This document shows, one piece after another, positions 38,053 to 47,337 of a stretch of DNA of 64,000 bases. The first letter of the stretch is position 1. Every line of letters starts with the position of its first letter. The position numbers were made by a program, and so were the translations under genes. The notes beneath the pieces were generated by a model. The model was not told where the DNA came from and searched no databases. It saw only the letters and a list, made by a program, of their open reading frames with translations. The stretch lies in the IMG/VR virus record IMGVR_UViG_3300034117_002447, positions 207,291 through 271,290 of that record; one strand, written 5' to 3'. This DNA comes from a virus.

Positions 38053-41000
38053 GTGGATAAAACATTTAAGGAAATATTAACAGATATTAAATGCGGAAAG
38101 CTAGCATCCCCAGCGTTTACGGAAGATGATTTAGCTAAAGTAAAAGCCTGTATTCCTGAACCAATAGCTCAACCTACTAAAGAGGTAAAAGTTACAGTTC
38201 CATCAGAGAGCTCATGCGTTAACGATGGATTAATCCAGGTTAAAAAGATCCTAACCGAACAGCTTTCGAAACAAGATGTAGTTGTTGAACTTGGAACAAT
38301 TAAAGGTAAAGTAGAAGAAGCACTAGATCATTACAAAGTCATTTCTAATTATTATAAGGCTAGGGTTGAATTCTTTACTTCCACCATAAGTACAGTTGAA
38401 CCTCTCACCTCCCAGTATCTGTATTGGACGGACGAGTATGATAGAACTAAAGCAATTGAAGATAAAATAATTGAGGACTATAATTCAACGTTTCAGTCGT
38501 TTGACTATGTAAATTATGGAATCAAGTTAGTAGTTTCACTAACTGATTCTCAATTTAAAACTATCACTACGTATAATTCAACTGTCTTATCTAATCTTAT
38601 TACCCAAACCTATTTTAACTATATTGTCAATACTCCAATATACCTCAAGTATTATACAGCTAGAAAAAATAGAATCTTAGCAGAAGAGCGTCAACTTCTT
38701 TCTAAGCAAGGAGCAGCAAATGCACTATCTCAAAGTATTCAAAACTATCCAGCCTTAAGCGATAGTTCAACAGTTGAGTCCACTTTAAATTCGCTAACTT
38801 CAAAAATAAGCGGTCAATTAATACCTATTTTTTCAGATACTGAATCTTCTCTAACTGGAGGACTTATTGCTCCAGCTAGAACGGCTGTGTTTTCAATGAG
38901 ATTAATCGATTTAGATTTTACTAAATTAACGGTCCCTAAATTATTGGAAAATGGAGAAACTTCTCAAGTTGAAAAAACATTAGTTATACGCAATAGCCCA
39001 TACCTAAAAAATTCTCCATTCTCTAATTCAGTTGCTACTAGTTGTCAGTCAATTCCATTTGAGCAATACAAACAGAATAGAGACTATGATTTTATCTCTG
39101 GTGCTTTATACAACTTAACTGCTAGCGGATATAGAGGGCTTTATAAAAAATTAGCCAATCCGATTTCAAATCTATATACACCAGAGGAAAGAGGATTAAC
39201 TGTTGATCCAACTAAAATTGATCCGTTAATAAAAGACGTTGAAAACGCGCCAGTTTCTTTAAAAGAAGGAGACATCACGTTTTATATAAGTAGTCAAGAA
39301 GCCTACTCTACCTTCTATGATACTGCTAATAAAAGTTTACCTGATAGAATTAAGAAAGAAAAGGAGCAGGTGTTTCCAGCGGAAATAGCACCAACTTTAA
39401 CCTCCCTATCTACTATTGCAAAAAGAGAAGTTGCTGACTTTTTTAGAAGGACTACTGACGCATCAATTAAATTAGCTAGACCGACTTCATATAGGGCAGG
39501 AGCTTCAACTGTTTATACACAAGGAGTATTCAAGTATTCTACGCTAGACACCGTGATTTCTCAAAGGTTAGCGTACTATCAAAAAGCATACGATGAAGCT
39601 GCTCTAAAAATACAGGCTTGTCAAAAAGATATCGCTAACTTAGATCTACTAATAAAAGAAAATTCAATGGACCCCAAGGTTCTTGAAGTTAAAATTTCCA
39701 AGATAAAATGTTTTAGCGAAGCAGCTAAGTCAAAAGCCGTTGCCAAAGATTGTGAAGCTGAAACTCTCGCGAAATTAGGAAAAGATCCTCTCTTTATTAG
39801 AACATTAAATGGAAATGATTCTAAATTACCTGACATGAATAACCCATGTTATTGGAAAGAGTTTGCAAAAGCGTTAAACAAAGTAAGTTTATTACCTATT
39901 CCTGATCTAAGCTCTCCATTATTTAGATATTATCCAATTAACAATATTATTCCAACTCCACTTGGTATAGTAATGATTCCTATACCTCAAAAGTGGACTC
40001 CGTTATTTTCTTTATCTACTCCGCTTGGCACAATTGTTACATTTATAACAATGCCAGTCGTAATTGTTGGAATCCCATTACCATCAGTTTACGTGTTATA
40101 CATAGCACCGGATGGTAGAAAATACATGCTAGTTGCTCCAAATATTCCATTCCTACTAATCCCAGGTGGATCTAAAGTTGGATTTGAGGTAGACAACAGC
40201 CCAGCTTCTCAGAACCCATTAGGTATAAATCCAACTGACCCATTTAAAGGACAGCTTACTAAAGGCTCTCTAAGTATACCAATTACAATTTCAGCAAAAG
40301 CATCAAAGGCAATTAGAGTTGCAACCGTCGCCGCGGCTGTTGCATTAGGAAAGGGCATTGACATAAAGAATGGAGCAGGAGCAGTGTTAGGACAAATTGA
40401 TCCTGTGACTTATCTTGCTAAATATACTGGGCTTTCTGAGAAATTAGCGGACGCCCTCGATATGGAAGCGTCCAATGATTTTACAAAACAAGTAAACGAA
40501 TTTAAGAGATCAATTAACAAGCAATTCGATAGACTTGGGGAAATTCAAATTACCGCGATAACTAAGTTAAAGGAAAAGACTAGAAACGAGAGAGACTCTC
40601 AAGTTAAAGGCGCTGAGTCTGAAGAAAACTTAGCAAAGAAGCGCGAAACTAAAAAGAAGGCTCGATCGCTTGATCCAATAACACTACAGTCTAAAATTGA
40701 TGGAGTGCTAGAAGATTTCAATAAGTACATTGATAAAATCAAATTAGGAACAATTTCATTCCCTAACGATCCGACTAAATTAAATCCACCTCTACCTAAT
40801 GCAGTTAGTGCGATGCAGCCAATTGTTGAACAAGCCGCAAAAGGCGAACTTAATCTTGACCTCGACTCAGTTAACTTTATTGCAAAGATTAAAAGAATGG
40901 CTGCTCAAGTAGATACCTCAAAATTAAAATCAAAAAAATCGTTTAATCTAAACAAGCAAGAAGATATTGTTGAATTTAAAAAAGCGATAAAAGAGTACAC

Positions 41001-42411
41001 AAAAGAGGCAATGGATTATCTGCAAGGAGTAAAGTCCCCAGCAGATGACATTGATCCAAATTTAAGTGATGAAGAAAAAGCAAGAATAAAAAAAGCAGCC
41101 GATCTTAGAAAGGCTCGCTTAAAGTCGGCACTGGCGTTTACTTCGCTATCAATAGTCTCACCGAGTTTAAAATTATTTGATCCATTTGCCCCATGCTGCT
41201 CAACTGAAGAGACTTCACTTGAATTACCAGCGTCTCCTCAAATATTAGCCGCGATTGCAATATTTAATGCGTTATTAGATGCAGTACTAAGCGGATTAAC
41301 CGTTGAATCACTAAAAGCCTTACTTGGAGATTCTCTATCTAATATTGGAATATCTAGCATAACAAGCCTATTTGATTCTATACTTTCAGCATTTCCACCA
41401 ATTGTTTTACCTAATAAAGCAGATTTAGTTGCAATTTCACAAGCAATGCTTATTCCAGTATTAACTGCATTACACGTCCCACAAGCACCAAATCCTTTGG
41501 GACTACCCTTTCCGATTCAAGTATCAATTCCATTAGACGCACTAATTAAGCCTCTTCTTAAATCAGCAATTGCTTACCTTCTTGAACTAATTTTAAGAAT
41601 GCTAGCCGATGCTGGAAATTTATTAACGTCCGGAGCCGGATCGGCTGCTTCTACGACAGTCGGTGAGATACTTCAATTAATACCATGTGGAAATTCACAA
41701 ACCGCTACTGTAACTACAACCGCCGCTTCAAAATTCGTCACAATTACTTTACCTAATGGATTTAAACTTAAGCTTCCTAAAATTCCAATGATTCCATTAG
41801 ACATAGTCAGTTATTTTTCATTACTTACCTCTACTGACTTGGTTGAATTAATCAGAAGCTTAATTAATACGGCAATCGACGGAATATTGCAACCGGTTAA
41901 GTCTATCGTTGAGCCAATTCTTGGATTAACTAAATCCTTAAAGGATCTATCGTTTAACATCATTGAATCAGCGAATCCATACATTCTTCCAATTAAATTA
42001 ATTATAATGGCGCTTCAATTACAGATACCTAATTCAACAAAGGTTAGACTCACTAATTTAGATGCAATGGATTTGATTAAAGCCGCCTATATTCCAGTTA
42101 TCACTGCTACTGAACCAGTCGTAAAAGAGATAGCATACTTGGGCGCAATCATATCGTGTTCTTTTCTAAGTAAGCCCGGCGTTCAGTTAGCTAGAGTAGC
42201 ATCAAGCCCATTTTTTAACCAGGATGATCTTCCGCCTTGGGAAAGATTAACTCATAAAAATCCATTATTTGCAATATTTCTGGATGAGTTAGCTTGGAGA
42301 TCAAGCCTACTTTCAACCGGCACCTTAATATTCCAAAGTAAAATGCCAGGGCTGTATCCAACCACCTGGGCACCAAGTATATTTGTTGATCCAGGAATTC
42401 ATACAATTTAA
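38053..42411 (+). CDS. Very large probable virion protein, unknown function (1452 aa)
   Basis: It opens with GTG (MDKTFKEILTDIKCGKLASP). The first 600 residues are helical with Tyr-rich and coiled-coil-like parts. Residues about 640-710 are strongly hydrophobic and beta/Pro-rich (TPLGTIVTFITMPVVIVGIP). A charged Lys/Glu-rich region with coiled-coil character follows at about 820-1020. The last 400 residues again contain long hydrophobic helices (ILAAIAIFNALLDAVLSGL, LLKSAIAYLLELILRMLA). Alternating amphipathic and hydrophobic blocks could fit a baseplate/tail hub, ejected protein or membrane-active protein. I do not recognise a family. It lies alone between groEL and the S1-like gene; an ATAAAATAA just upstream could be a degenerate late promoter. 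Confidence 0.6.
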   Translation: MDKTFKEILTDIKCGKLASPAFTEDDLAKVKACIPEPIAQPTKEVKVTVPSESSCVNDGLIQVKKILTEQLSKQDVVVELGTIKGKVEEALDHYKVISNYYKARVEFFTSTISTVEPLTSQYLYWTDEYDRTKAIEDKIIEDYNSTFQSFDYVNYGIKLVVSLTDSQFKTITTYNSTVLSNLITQTYFNYIVNTPIYLKYYTARKNRILAEERQLLSKQGAANALSQSIQNYPALSDSSTVESTLNSLTSKISGQLIPIFSDTESSLTGGLIAPARTAVFSMRLIDLDFTKLTVPKLLENGETSQVEKTLVIRNSPYLKNSPFSNSVATSCQSIPFEQYKQNRDYDFISGALYNLTASGYRGLYKKLANPISNLYTPEERGLTVDPTKIDPLIKDVENAPVSLKEGDITFYISSQEAYSTFYDTANKSLPDRIKKEKEQVFPAEIAPTLTSLSTIAKREVADFFRRTTDASIKLARPTSYRAGASTVYTQGVFKYSTLDTVISQRLAYYQKAYDEAALKIQACQKDIANLDLLIKENSMDPKVLEVKISKIKCFSEAAKSKAVAKDCEAETLAKLGKDPLFIRTLNGNDSKLPDMNNPCYWKEFAKALNKVSLLPIPDLSSPLFRYYPINNIIPTPLGIVMIPIPQKWTPLFSLSTPLGTIVTFITMPVVIVGIPLPSVYVLYIAPDGRKYMLVAPNIPFLLIPGGSKVGFEVDNSPASQNPLGINPTDPFKGQLTKGSLSIPITISAKASKAIRVATVAAAVALGKGIDIKNGAGAVLGQIDPVTYLAKYTGLSEKLADALDMEASNDFTKQVNEFKRSINKQFDRLGEIQITAITKLKEKTRNERDSQVKGAESEENLAKKRETKKKARSLDPITLQSKIDGVLEDFNKYIDKIKLGTISFPNDPTKLNPPLPNAVSAMQPIVEQAAKGELNLDLDSVNFIAKIKRMAAQVDTSKLKSKKSFNLNKQEDIVEFKKAIKEYTKEAMDYLQGVKSPADDIDPNLSDEEKARIKKAADLRKARLKSALAFTSLSIVSPSLKLFDPFAPCCSTEETSLELPASPQILAAIAIFNALLDAVLSGLTVESLKALLGDSLSNIGISSITSLFDSILSAFPPIVLPNKADLVAISQAMLIPVLTALHVPQAPNPLGLPFPIQVSIPLDALIKPLLKSAIAYLLELILRMLADAGNLLTSGAGSAASTTVGEILQLIPCGNSQTATVTTTAASKFVTITLPNGFKLKLPKIPMIPLDIVSYFSLLTSTDLVELIRSLINTAIDGILQPVKSIVEPILGLTKSLKDLSFNIIESANPYILPIKLIIMALQLQIPNSTKVRLTNLDAMDLIKAAYIPVITATEPVVKEIAYLGAIISCSFLSKPGVQLARVASSPFFNQDDLPPWERLTHKNPLFAIFLDELAWRSSLLSTGTLIFQSKMPGLYPTTWAPSIFVDPGIHTI

Positions 42412-42430
42412 AACTCTAGGCAGTTTCTGT

Positions 42431-42437
42431 GTATAAT
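42431..42437 (+). promoter_or_regulatory. Promoter-like GTATAAT upstream of S1-like gene
   Basis: TGTGTATAATTTA in the 58-bp gap after the 1452-aa gene; the hexamer TATAAT matches a sigma-70 -10 box and lies 33 nt before the ATG at 42470. Confidence 0.45.
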
Positions 42438-42469
42438 TTATTAGTTAACTTTTTTAATCTAACAAAAAC

Positions 42470-43651
42470 ATGCAAAAAAACGAAAACGTCCAAGAAGTTA
42501 TTGATTTTGACTTACTGTTTAGCCAGGGAAATTCCCGAGTAAACAAAAGCATTAAATTAACTCCAGCGGATAAAAAAGCGGGCTTAAAGATTTTCTGTAA
42601 AGAACCTTATGCCCAAGAGCTTTACGACAAGTACTATTCATCAAATACATTCGGCGCAACCGCAAATAAAGACTTTGAAATAGGTCATGTTTGTAAAGTA
42701 ACTGCCAAGAAAATTGATTTTGAAAACAAACAAATCGAAGTTCAAGATGATGATTCCTTGTCTACTATCTTTGTTCCATTTAGAGAATTTAGCGAAGAGC
42801 CTTCTTTGTTATTACAGAATGAAACAAGTGCAAAGTTCAAAGTTGTTATCTACAAAGCCGATGCCGGCGATTATTTAGGATCAGAAAAACGTTGCGCTGC
42901 TCTTTCTTACCGAGACGATCTTAACGAGTTCTTAAAAGAAGAAAAATGGTTCTATGTTAAGGTTACTAACCTAGTTAAAGGAGGTTACCTTGCACTGTAT
43001 AAAGGAACAGTTAAATGTTTCCTACCTGGATCACATGCTGCTGCAAACGTTATTCGAGACTTCAATGAATACTTGAATAAAGAGATTCCAGTAATGATTG
43101 AGAACTACGATCAAACAAATGATCTATTCATTGTTTCATACAAGAAATATATTAAACAAACTTTACCTCAAAGAGTTCACGAACTTAAATTTGGAGAAAA
43201 GTACACAGGTATTTTAACTAACAAACCTTATGATTTCGGAATGTTCGTTGAATTCCAAAACTATTTTACCGGGCTATTACACAAAACTGAATTTGCAAAT
43301 TACGAAGAATTCAGTAAAGGTTATAAATCCGGAGATTCAATTGATTTCTATATCAAAGATATCGTAATCAAGAAAGGAGAGCCTAGAATTATTTTAACTG
43401 ATTCATTAGAGAAAGTAGGAGAAGAGCAGTTAACTTGGCAAAACCTAAAAGACCGAATCGAAGGTCAAACATTAAATTTCACACTTAACAAACAAACTTT
43501 TGTTTTAGAAATTGAGTTACCTGATTCAGATACAGTTTTTACAACTGACGTAAATCACCTTAAAGGTAGAACCAAGGTGAGCGATTCAGGCCAAATCCAA
43601 GTCTACAAAGTAGATGCGATTAGAAAGCAATTAAAGTTCGAATTCGTCTAA
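42470..43651 (+). CDS. S1 RNA-binding domain protein (ribosomal protein S1-like)
   Basis: A 393-aa protein with at least three OB/S1-type segments: residues about 68-135 (FEIGHVCKVTAKKIDFENKQ), 155-225 (WFYVKVTNLVKGGYLALYKG then CFLPGSHA) and 236-310 (FGEKYTGILTNKPYDFGMFV then FTGLLHKTEF). The last is the clearest S1 domain. The architecture resembles a shortened ribosomal protein S1. S1-type proteins bind single-stranded mRNA and help start translation; the genes in this window lack Shine-Dalgarno motifs, so recruitment of ribosomes to phage mRNA is a reasonable inference. RNA stability or antitermination roles are alternatives. It has its own promoter-like element and ends 200 bp before nrdB. 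Confidence 0.78.
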   Translation: MQKNENVQEVIDFDLLFSQGNSRVNKSIKLTPADKKAGLKIFCKEPYAQELYDKYYSSNTFGATANKDFEIGHVCKVTAKKIDFENKQIEVQDDDSLSTIFVPFREFSEEPSLLLQNETSAKFKVVIYKADAGDYLGSEKRCAALSYRDDLNEFLKEEKWFYVKVTNLVKGGYLALYKGTVKCFLPGSHAAANVIRDFNEYLNKEIPVMIENYDQTNDLFIVSYKKYIKQTLPQRVHELKFGEKYTGILTNKPYDFGMFVEFQNYFTGLLHKTEFANYEEFSKGYKSGDSIDFYIKDIVIKKGEPRIILTDSLEKVGEEQLTWQNLKDRIEGQTLNFTLNKQTFVLEIELPDSDTVFTTDVNHLKGRTKVSDSGQIQVYKVDAIRKQLKFEFV

Positions 43652-43661
43652 TTTTATAAGT

Positions 43662-43727
43662 TGCGTGGTATTATAGTTTCGATATAAATAATCCAGATGG
43701 ATAACTCGAAATTTAAAATACCACGCA
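43662..43727 (+). promoter_or_regulatory. Nested inverted repeats upstream of nrdB (possible RNA element)
   Basis: An 11-bp perfect inverted repeat TGCGTGGTATT (43662-43672) / AATACCACGCA (43717-43727) encloses a second, 6-bp one, TTTCGA (43677-43682) / TCGAAA (43706-43711). The inner loop holds a late promoter-like TATAAATAAT. It could be a leader-RNA structure, an operator or a terminator of the S1-like gene (ATTTT follows). Confidence 0.45.
43684..43691 (+). promoter_or_regulatory. Possible late promoter-like ATAAATAA upstream of nrdB
   Basis: GATATAAATAAT contains the exact T4 late core TATAAATA (43683-43690). It lies 160 nt before nrdB and inside a nested inverted repeat, so its use is uncertain. 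Confidence 0.35.
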
Positions 43728-43834
43728 TTTTACTGTTCGCTGTTCACCTGGCTAACCATATCAAGCATTTTGCAACCACTATTAGCCGACAGACGACACC
43801 ATATTCGATTATTCAATCACTTACACACACTTAA
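43697..43834 (+). CDS. Possible 45-aa peptide upstream of nrdB
   Basis: A short complete frame beginning [20 protein letters not shown] and ending SLTHT, in the otherwise empty 200 bp between the S1-like gene and nrdB. A hydrophobic patch (ILLFAVHLA) could be membrane-seeking. It starts inside the nested inverted repeat and has no A-rich leader like the neighbours, so it may be fortuitous or a leader peptide. Weakly supported. Confidence 0.2.
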   Translation: MDNSKFKIPRILLFAVHLANHIKHFATTISRQTTPYSIIQSLTHT

Positions 43835-43851
43835 TTAAAAAAATTACAAAA

Positions 43852-44814
43852 ATGGAACCTATTTTAACAGAGAATCCAAACCGCTTCGTTGTCTTCCCAA
43901 TTCAGCATCATGATATTTGGGAATTTTACAAGAAGTCAGAAGCGTCATTTTGGACAGCAGAGGAAATTGACTTAGCAGCAGACTTAGTCGACTGGAGAAA
44001 AAACCTTAACGATGGTGAACGCCATTTTATTAAACATATATTGGCATTTTTTGCCGCAAGCGACGGAATCGTTAATGAAAATTTAGCTGAGAACTTTGTA
44101 AAAGACGTCCAGTATCCAGAAGCAAAATTCTTCTATGGCTTTCAAATCATGATGGAAAATATCCATTCTGAAACATATTCTCTGTTAATCGATACGTATA
44201 TTACTGATCAAGACGAGAAAATGCACCTATTACGAGCAATTGACACAATCCCAGCCGTTCAGAAAAAAGCTGAATGGGCACTAAGATGGATCAAGAACTC
44301 AACTTTCCAAGAAAGACTCGTTGCATTTGCTGCAGTTGAAGGAATATTCTTTTCAGGTTCATTCTGTTCTATTTTTTGGCTTAAGAAAAGAGGCCTAATG
44401 CCAGGACTAAGTTTTTCTAATGAACTTATTTCCAGAGATGAAGGTTCTCATACAGACTTTGCAGTTCACCTACACAATCATCACATTGTAGATAAAGTGT
44501 CACCAGATCGAATTAAAGAAATTATATTATCTGCCCTTGAGATTGAGAAAGAGTTTATAATTGAGGCTCTTCCAGTTAAACTAATCGGCATGAATTCAGA
44601 TTTGATGGCTCAGTATTTAGAATTTGTAACAGACAGACTATTATCTGATTTAGGTTGTGAACCTGTATTTAATTCAATAAATCCCTTTGACTTCATGGTT
44701 AACATCGCACTAAACGGAAAAACTAACTTTTTCGAAAAAAGAGTAGGCGAATACCAAAAAGCAGGGGTAAAAACCGGAGATAACACCGGATTTTCATTAG
44801 ACGCAGACTTTTAA
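43852..44814 (+). CDS. nrdB: Class Ia ribonucleotide reductase small subunit
   Basis: A 320-aa radical-generating subunit. The diiron ligands are all present: D71 ([10 protein letters not shown]), E102 and H105 ([10 protein letters not shown]), E162 (VEGIFFSG), E196 and H199 (SRDEGSH); the radical tyrosine is Y109. The sequence is close to the eukaryote-like/Bacteroidota type ([32 protein letters not shown]). It makes the tyrosyl radical used by NrdA to reduce ribonucleoside diphosphates for phage DNA synthesis. Start ATG follows an A-rich leader; nrdA follows after 14 bp in the same transcript. Order is nrdB-nrdA. Confidence 0.95.
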   Translation: MEPILTENPNRFVVFPIQHHDIWEFYKKSEASFWTAEEIDLAADLVDWRKNLNDGERHFIKHILAFFAASDGIVNENLAENFVKDVQYPEAKFFYGFQIMMENIHSETYSLLIDTYITDQDEKMHLLRAIDTIPAVQKKAEWALRWIKNSTFQERLVAFAAVEGIFFSGSFCSIFWLKKRGLMPGLSFSNELISRDEGSHTDFAVHLHNHHIVDKVSPDRIKEIILSALEIEKEFIIEALPVKLIGMNSDLMAQYLEFVTDRLLSDLGCEPVFNSINPFDFMVNIALNGKTNFFEKRVGEYQKAGVKTGDNTGFSLDADF

Positions 44815-44828
44815 AAATACGAAACTAC

Positions 44829-47258
44829 ATGAAGGTAATAAAAAGAGATGGGCATAGCGAAACGCTAAAGCTCGATAAAATAACAAACCGTATTAAAAAG
44901 CAAACATACGGATTGGATACAGACTACGTTGACTCACTTGAAGTAGCCACTAAAGTAGTATCTGGAATATACGATGGAATTAACACACAGCAACTTGATC
45001 TACTCGCGGCTGAAACTGCTGCTGCTCTAGCTCATATTCACCCAGACTACTCAATCTTAGCTGCAAGAATTGCAATTACCCGATTGCACAAAACGACCCA
45101 CAAGTCATTTAGTGATACAATTGACCACCTATATAATTACATAGATCCAAAGACTGGAAAGGTGGCAGGCATTATCTCTGATGAAACCTATGCTGCTGTA
45201 CAGAAGAATAAGAATACGCTAAACGAAGCAATCATTCATGATCGCGATCTTAACTTTGACTACTTTGGATTTAAGACATTAGAGCGTAGTTACTTATTAA
45301 AGACATACGGCCAGCCGGCTGAAACTCCTCAACATTTATACATGAGGGTAGCTGTAGGTATTTGGGGAACAGACATTCAAAACGTATTAAAAACGTATGA
45401 GCTTCTGTCAACTCACAAAATGACTCATGCCACTCCAACCCTGTTTAACGCTGGAACCAAACGTCCACAATTATCTTCATGCTTCTTATTAACTATGCAT
45501 GAAGATTCAATTTCAGGAATTTACAAAACTCTATCTGATGTAGCTGCAATTTCACAAAATGCTGGAGGCATCGGCTTATCGGTTTCAAATATTAGAGCTA
45601 CTGGTTCTTATATCAAAGGAACAAACGGTACGTCAAATGGAATTATTCCAATGCTAAAGGTTTACAATGAGACTGCTCGTTATGTAGATCAAGGCGGAGG
45701 AAAACGTAAAGGCTCTTTTGCTATTTACTTGGAGCCATGGCATGCAGATATTGAAGATTTCTTGGATTTACGTAAAAACCACGGTAAAGAAGAGCGTAGA
45801 GCTCGAGATCTTTTCTTAGCTATGTGGACACCAGATCTTTTCATGAAGAGAGTTGAAGAGGATGGCGATTGGACACTATTCTGTCCAGCTGAAATTGACT
45901 GCGAGCTTTGGGAAATGTACGGAGAGGAATTCGAGAGTAATTACGAAAGACTTGAAGCTGAAGGAAAAGGTCGTCATACTATGAAGGCTAGAACCCTATG
46001 GCAAAAAATCCTTGAATCACAAGTTGAGACAGGCACGCCATATATTCTTTTCAAAGATTCAGCTAATCGTAAATCAAATCAAAAGAATTTAGGAACAATC
46101 AAATCTTCTAACTTATGTACTGAAATTATAGAGTACACCTCAAAAGAAGAACAGGCTGTTTGTAACTTAGCGTCTATTCCAGTAAATCAATTTATTACAA
46201 TCGGAAAGCGTACAGGTAAACTAAGAAAACCTAATTGTGAGTACGACTATGAGGCTCTATATGATGTAGCATATCAAACAACACTAAATCTAAATAAAGT
46301 AATTGACGTAAACTTCTACCCTACTGCAGAAACTAAAGCATCTAACGAGAAACACCGCCCAATTGGAATAGGTATTCAAGGTTTAGCTGATACTTTTGCA
46401 ATAATGGGAATTGAATTTGGCGGAGAAGCCTCAAAGAAATTAAACTCTGAGATATTTGAAACAATCTACTTCGCTGCAATGGAAGCATCAATTGATCTTG
46501 CAAAGAAGGATGGGGCATACGCCTCATACGAAGGTTCTCCATTAAGCTCAGGACAATTTCAGTTTAACTTATGGGGAGTAACGGATGACCAATTATCAGG
46601 TCGTTGGAATTGGGTAGCTCTTCGTAGAAAACTTATGAAGCATGGATCCCGAAATTCTCTATTGCTTGCGCCAATGCCAACTGCCTCTACTGCCCAAATC
46701 ATGGGTAACAATGAAGCATTCGAGGCATTCACTTCGAATATAGGAACTCGTCGAACTTTAGCTGGAGAATTTATTGTAGTTAATAAACATCTAGTTAGAG
46801 ATCTAGCTGAACTAGGACTTTGGGGAGATTCTATGAGAAATCGAGTAATCTTGGAAAAAGGTTCTGTTCAAAATATCGTTGAGATTCCAGAGGAATTAAG
46901 AGCTGTTTATAAAACAGTTTGGGAAATTTCTCAAAAGACCATCATCGACATGTCAGCTGATCGTGGTAAATTTATTTGTCAATCACAATCTCTGAATTTA
47001 TTCTTTAGAGACGTAAATACTGCAAAATTAACATCAGCTCACTTCCATTCTTGGAAAAGCGGATTAAAGACAGGAATGTATTATCTTAGAACTGAAGCTG
47101 CGAGTTCGGCAATTGCTGGACTAGGAGTAAATATGGCTACTGGAAAAGTTGCTCCAACTGTCCAAATTGCACCAGTATTTGAAGCGCTTAATACAAGTGC
47201 GGAAGATATAGTATGTTCTCTTGATAACCCAGATGCATGCGAAGCTTGCGGATCATAA
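44829..47258 (+). CDS. nrdA: Class Ia ribonucleotide reductase large subunit
   Basis: An 809-aa catalytic subunit. An N-terminal ATP-cone (MKVIKRDGHSETLKLDKITN) implies allosteric activity control. The catalytic set is visible: SSCFLL and AVCNLAS cysteines, SNLCTEI with the thiyl cysteine, Asn and Glu, and the substrate-site segment LLAPMPTASTAQIMGNNEAF. The C-terminal CEACGS supplies the redox cysteine pair reduced by thioredoxin/glutaredoxin. It forms the holoenzyme with NrdB immediately upstream. A strong hairpin terminator follows 22 bp after the stop. Confidence 0.95.
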   Translation: MKVIKRDGHSETLKLDKITNRIKKQTYGLDTDYVDSLEVATKVVSGIYDGINTQQLDLLAAETAAALAHIHPDYSILAARIAITRLHKTTHKSFSDTIDHLYNYIDPKTGKVAGIISDETYAAVQKNKNTLNEAIIHDRDLNFDYFGFKTLERSYLLKTYGQPAETPQHLYMRVAVGIWGTDIQNVLKTYELLSTHKMTHATPTLFNAGTKRPQLSSCFLLTMHEDSISGIYKTLSDVAAISQNAGGIGLSVSNIRATGSYIKGTNGTSNGIIPMLKVYNETARYVDQGGGKRKGSFAIYLEPWHADIEDFLDLRKNHGKEERRARDLFLAMWTPDLFMKRVEEDGDWTLFCPAEIDCELWEMYGEEFESNYERLEAEGKGRHTMKARTLWQKILESQVETGTPYILFKDSANRKSNQKNLGTIKSSNLCTEIIEYTSKEEQAVCNLASIPVNQFITIGKRTGKLRKPNCEYDYEALYDVAYQTTLNLNKVIDVNFYPTAETKASNEKHRPIGIGIQGLADTFAIMGIEFGGEASKKLNSEIFETIYFAAMEASIDLAKKDGAYASYEGSPLSSGQFQFNLWGVTDDQLSGRWNWVALRRKLMKHGSRNSLLLAPMPTASTAQIMGNNEAFEAFTSNIGTRRTLAGEFIVVNKHLVRDLAELGLWGDSMRNRVILEKGSVQNIVEIPEELRAVYKTVWEISQKTIIDMSADRGKFICQSQSLNLFFRDVNTAKLTSAHFHSWKSGLKTGMYYLRTEAASSAIAGLGVNMATGKVAPTVQIAPVFEALNTSAEDIVCSLDNPDACEACGS

Positions 47259-47280
47259 ATCCTTAAACTATACTGACTTA

Positions 47281-47306
47281 AATAGGAGCCTAGCGCTCCT
47301 ATTTTT
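47281..47306 (+). terminator. Rho-independent terminator after nrdA
   Basis: A 9-bp stem AATAGGAGC / GCTCCTATT with a five-base loop is followed by TTTTT. It ends the nrdB-nrdA transcript and directly precedes the late promoter element at 47311. Confidence 0.85.
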
Positions 47307-47310
47307 GTTT

Positions 47311-47319
47311 ATAAATAAC
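47311..47319 (+). promoter_or_regulatory. Late promoter-like element (TATAAATAAC)
   Basis: TTTATAAATAACAG contains the exact T4 late core TATAAATA, immediately after the nrdA terminator and 18 nt upstream of the ATG at 47338. It marks a late unit embedded among early genes. Confidence 0.75.
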
Positions 47320-47337
47320 AGTAACAAATAGACTATT

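Noticed and set aside
38053-42411. Tape-measure protein
   Set aside because: Large and partly coiled-coil, but it has dominant beta/Pro-rich hydrophobic blocks, no long uniform helical repeat, and no tail-tube or tail-chaperone neighbours.
43652-43851. NrdR-box type operator upstream of nrdB
   Set aside because: I looked for paired acaCwAtATaTwGtgt-like boxes and saw none; the inverted repeats present have a different sequence and spacing.
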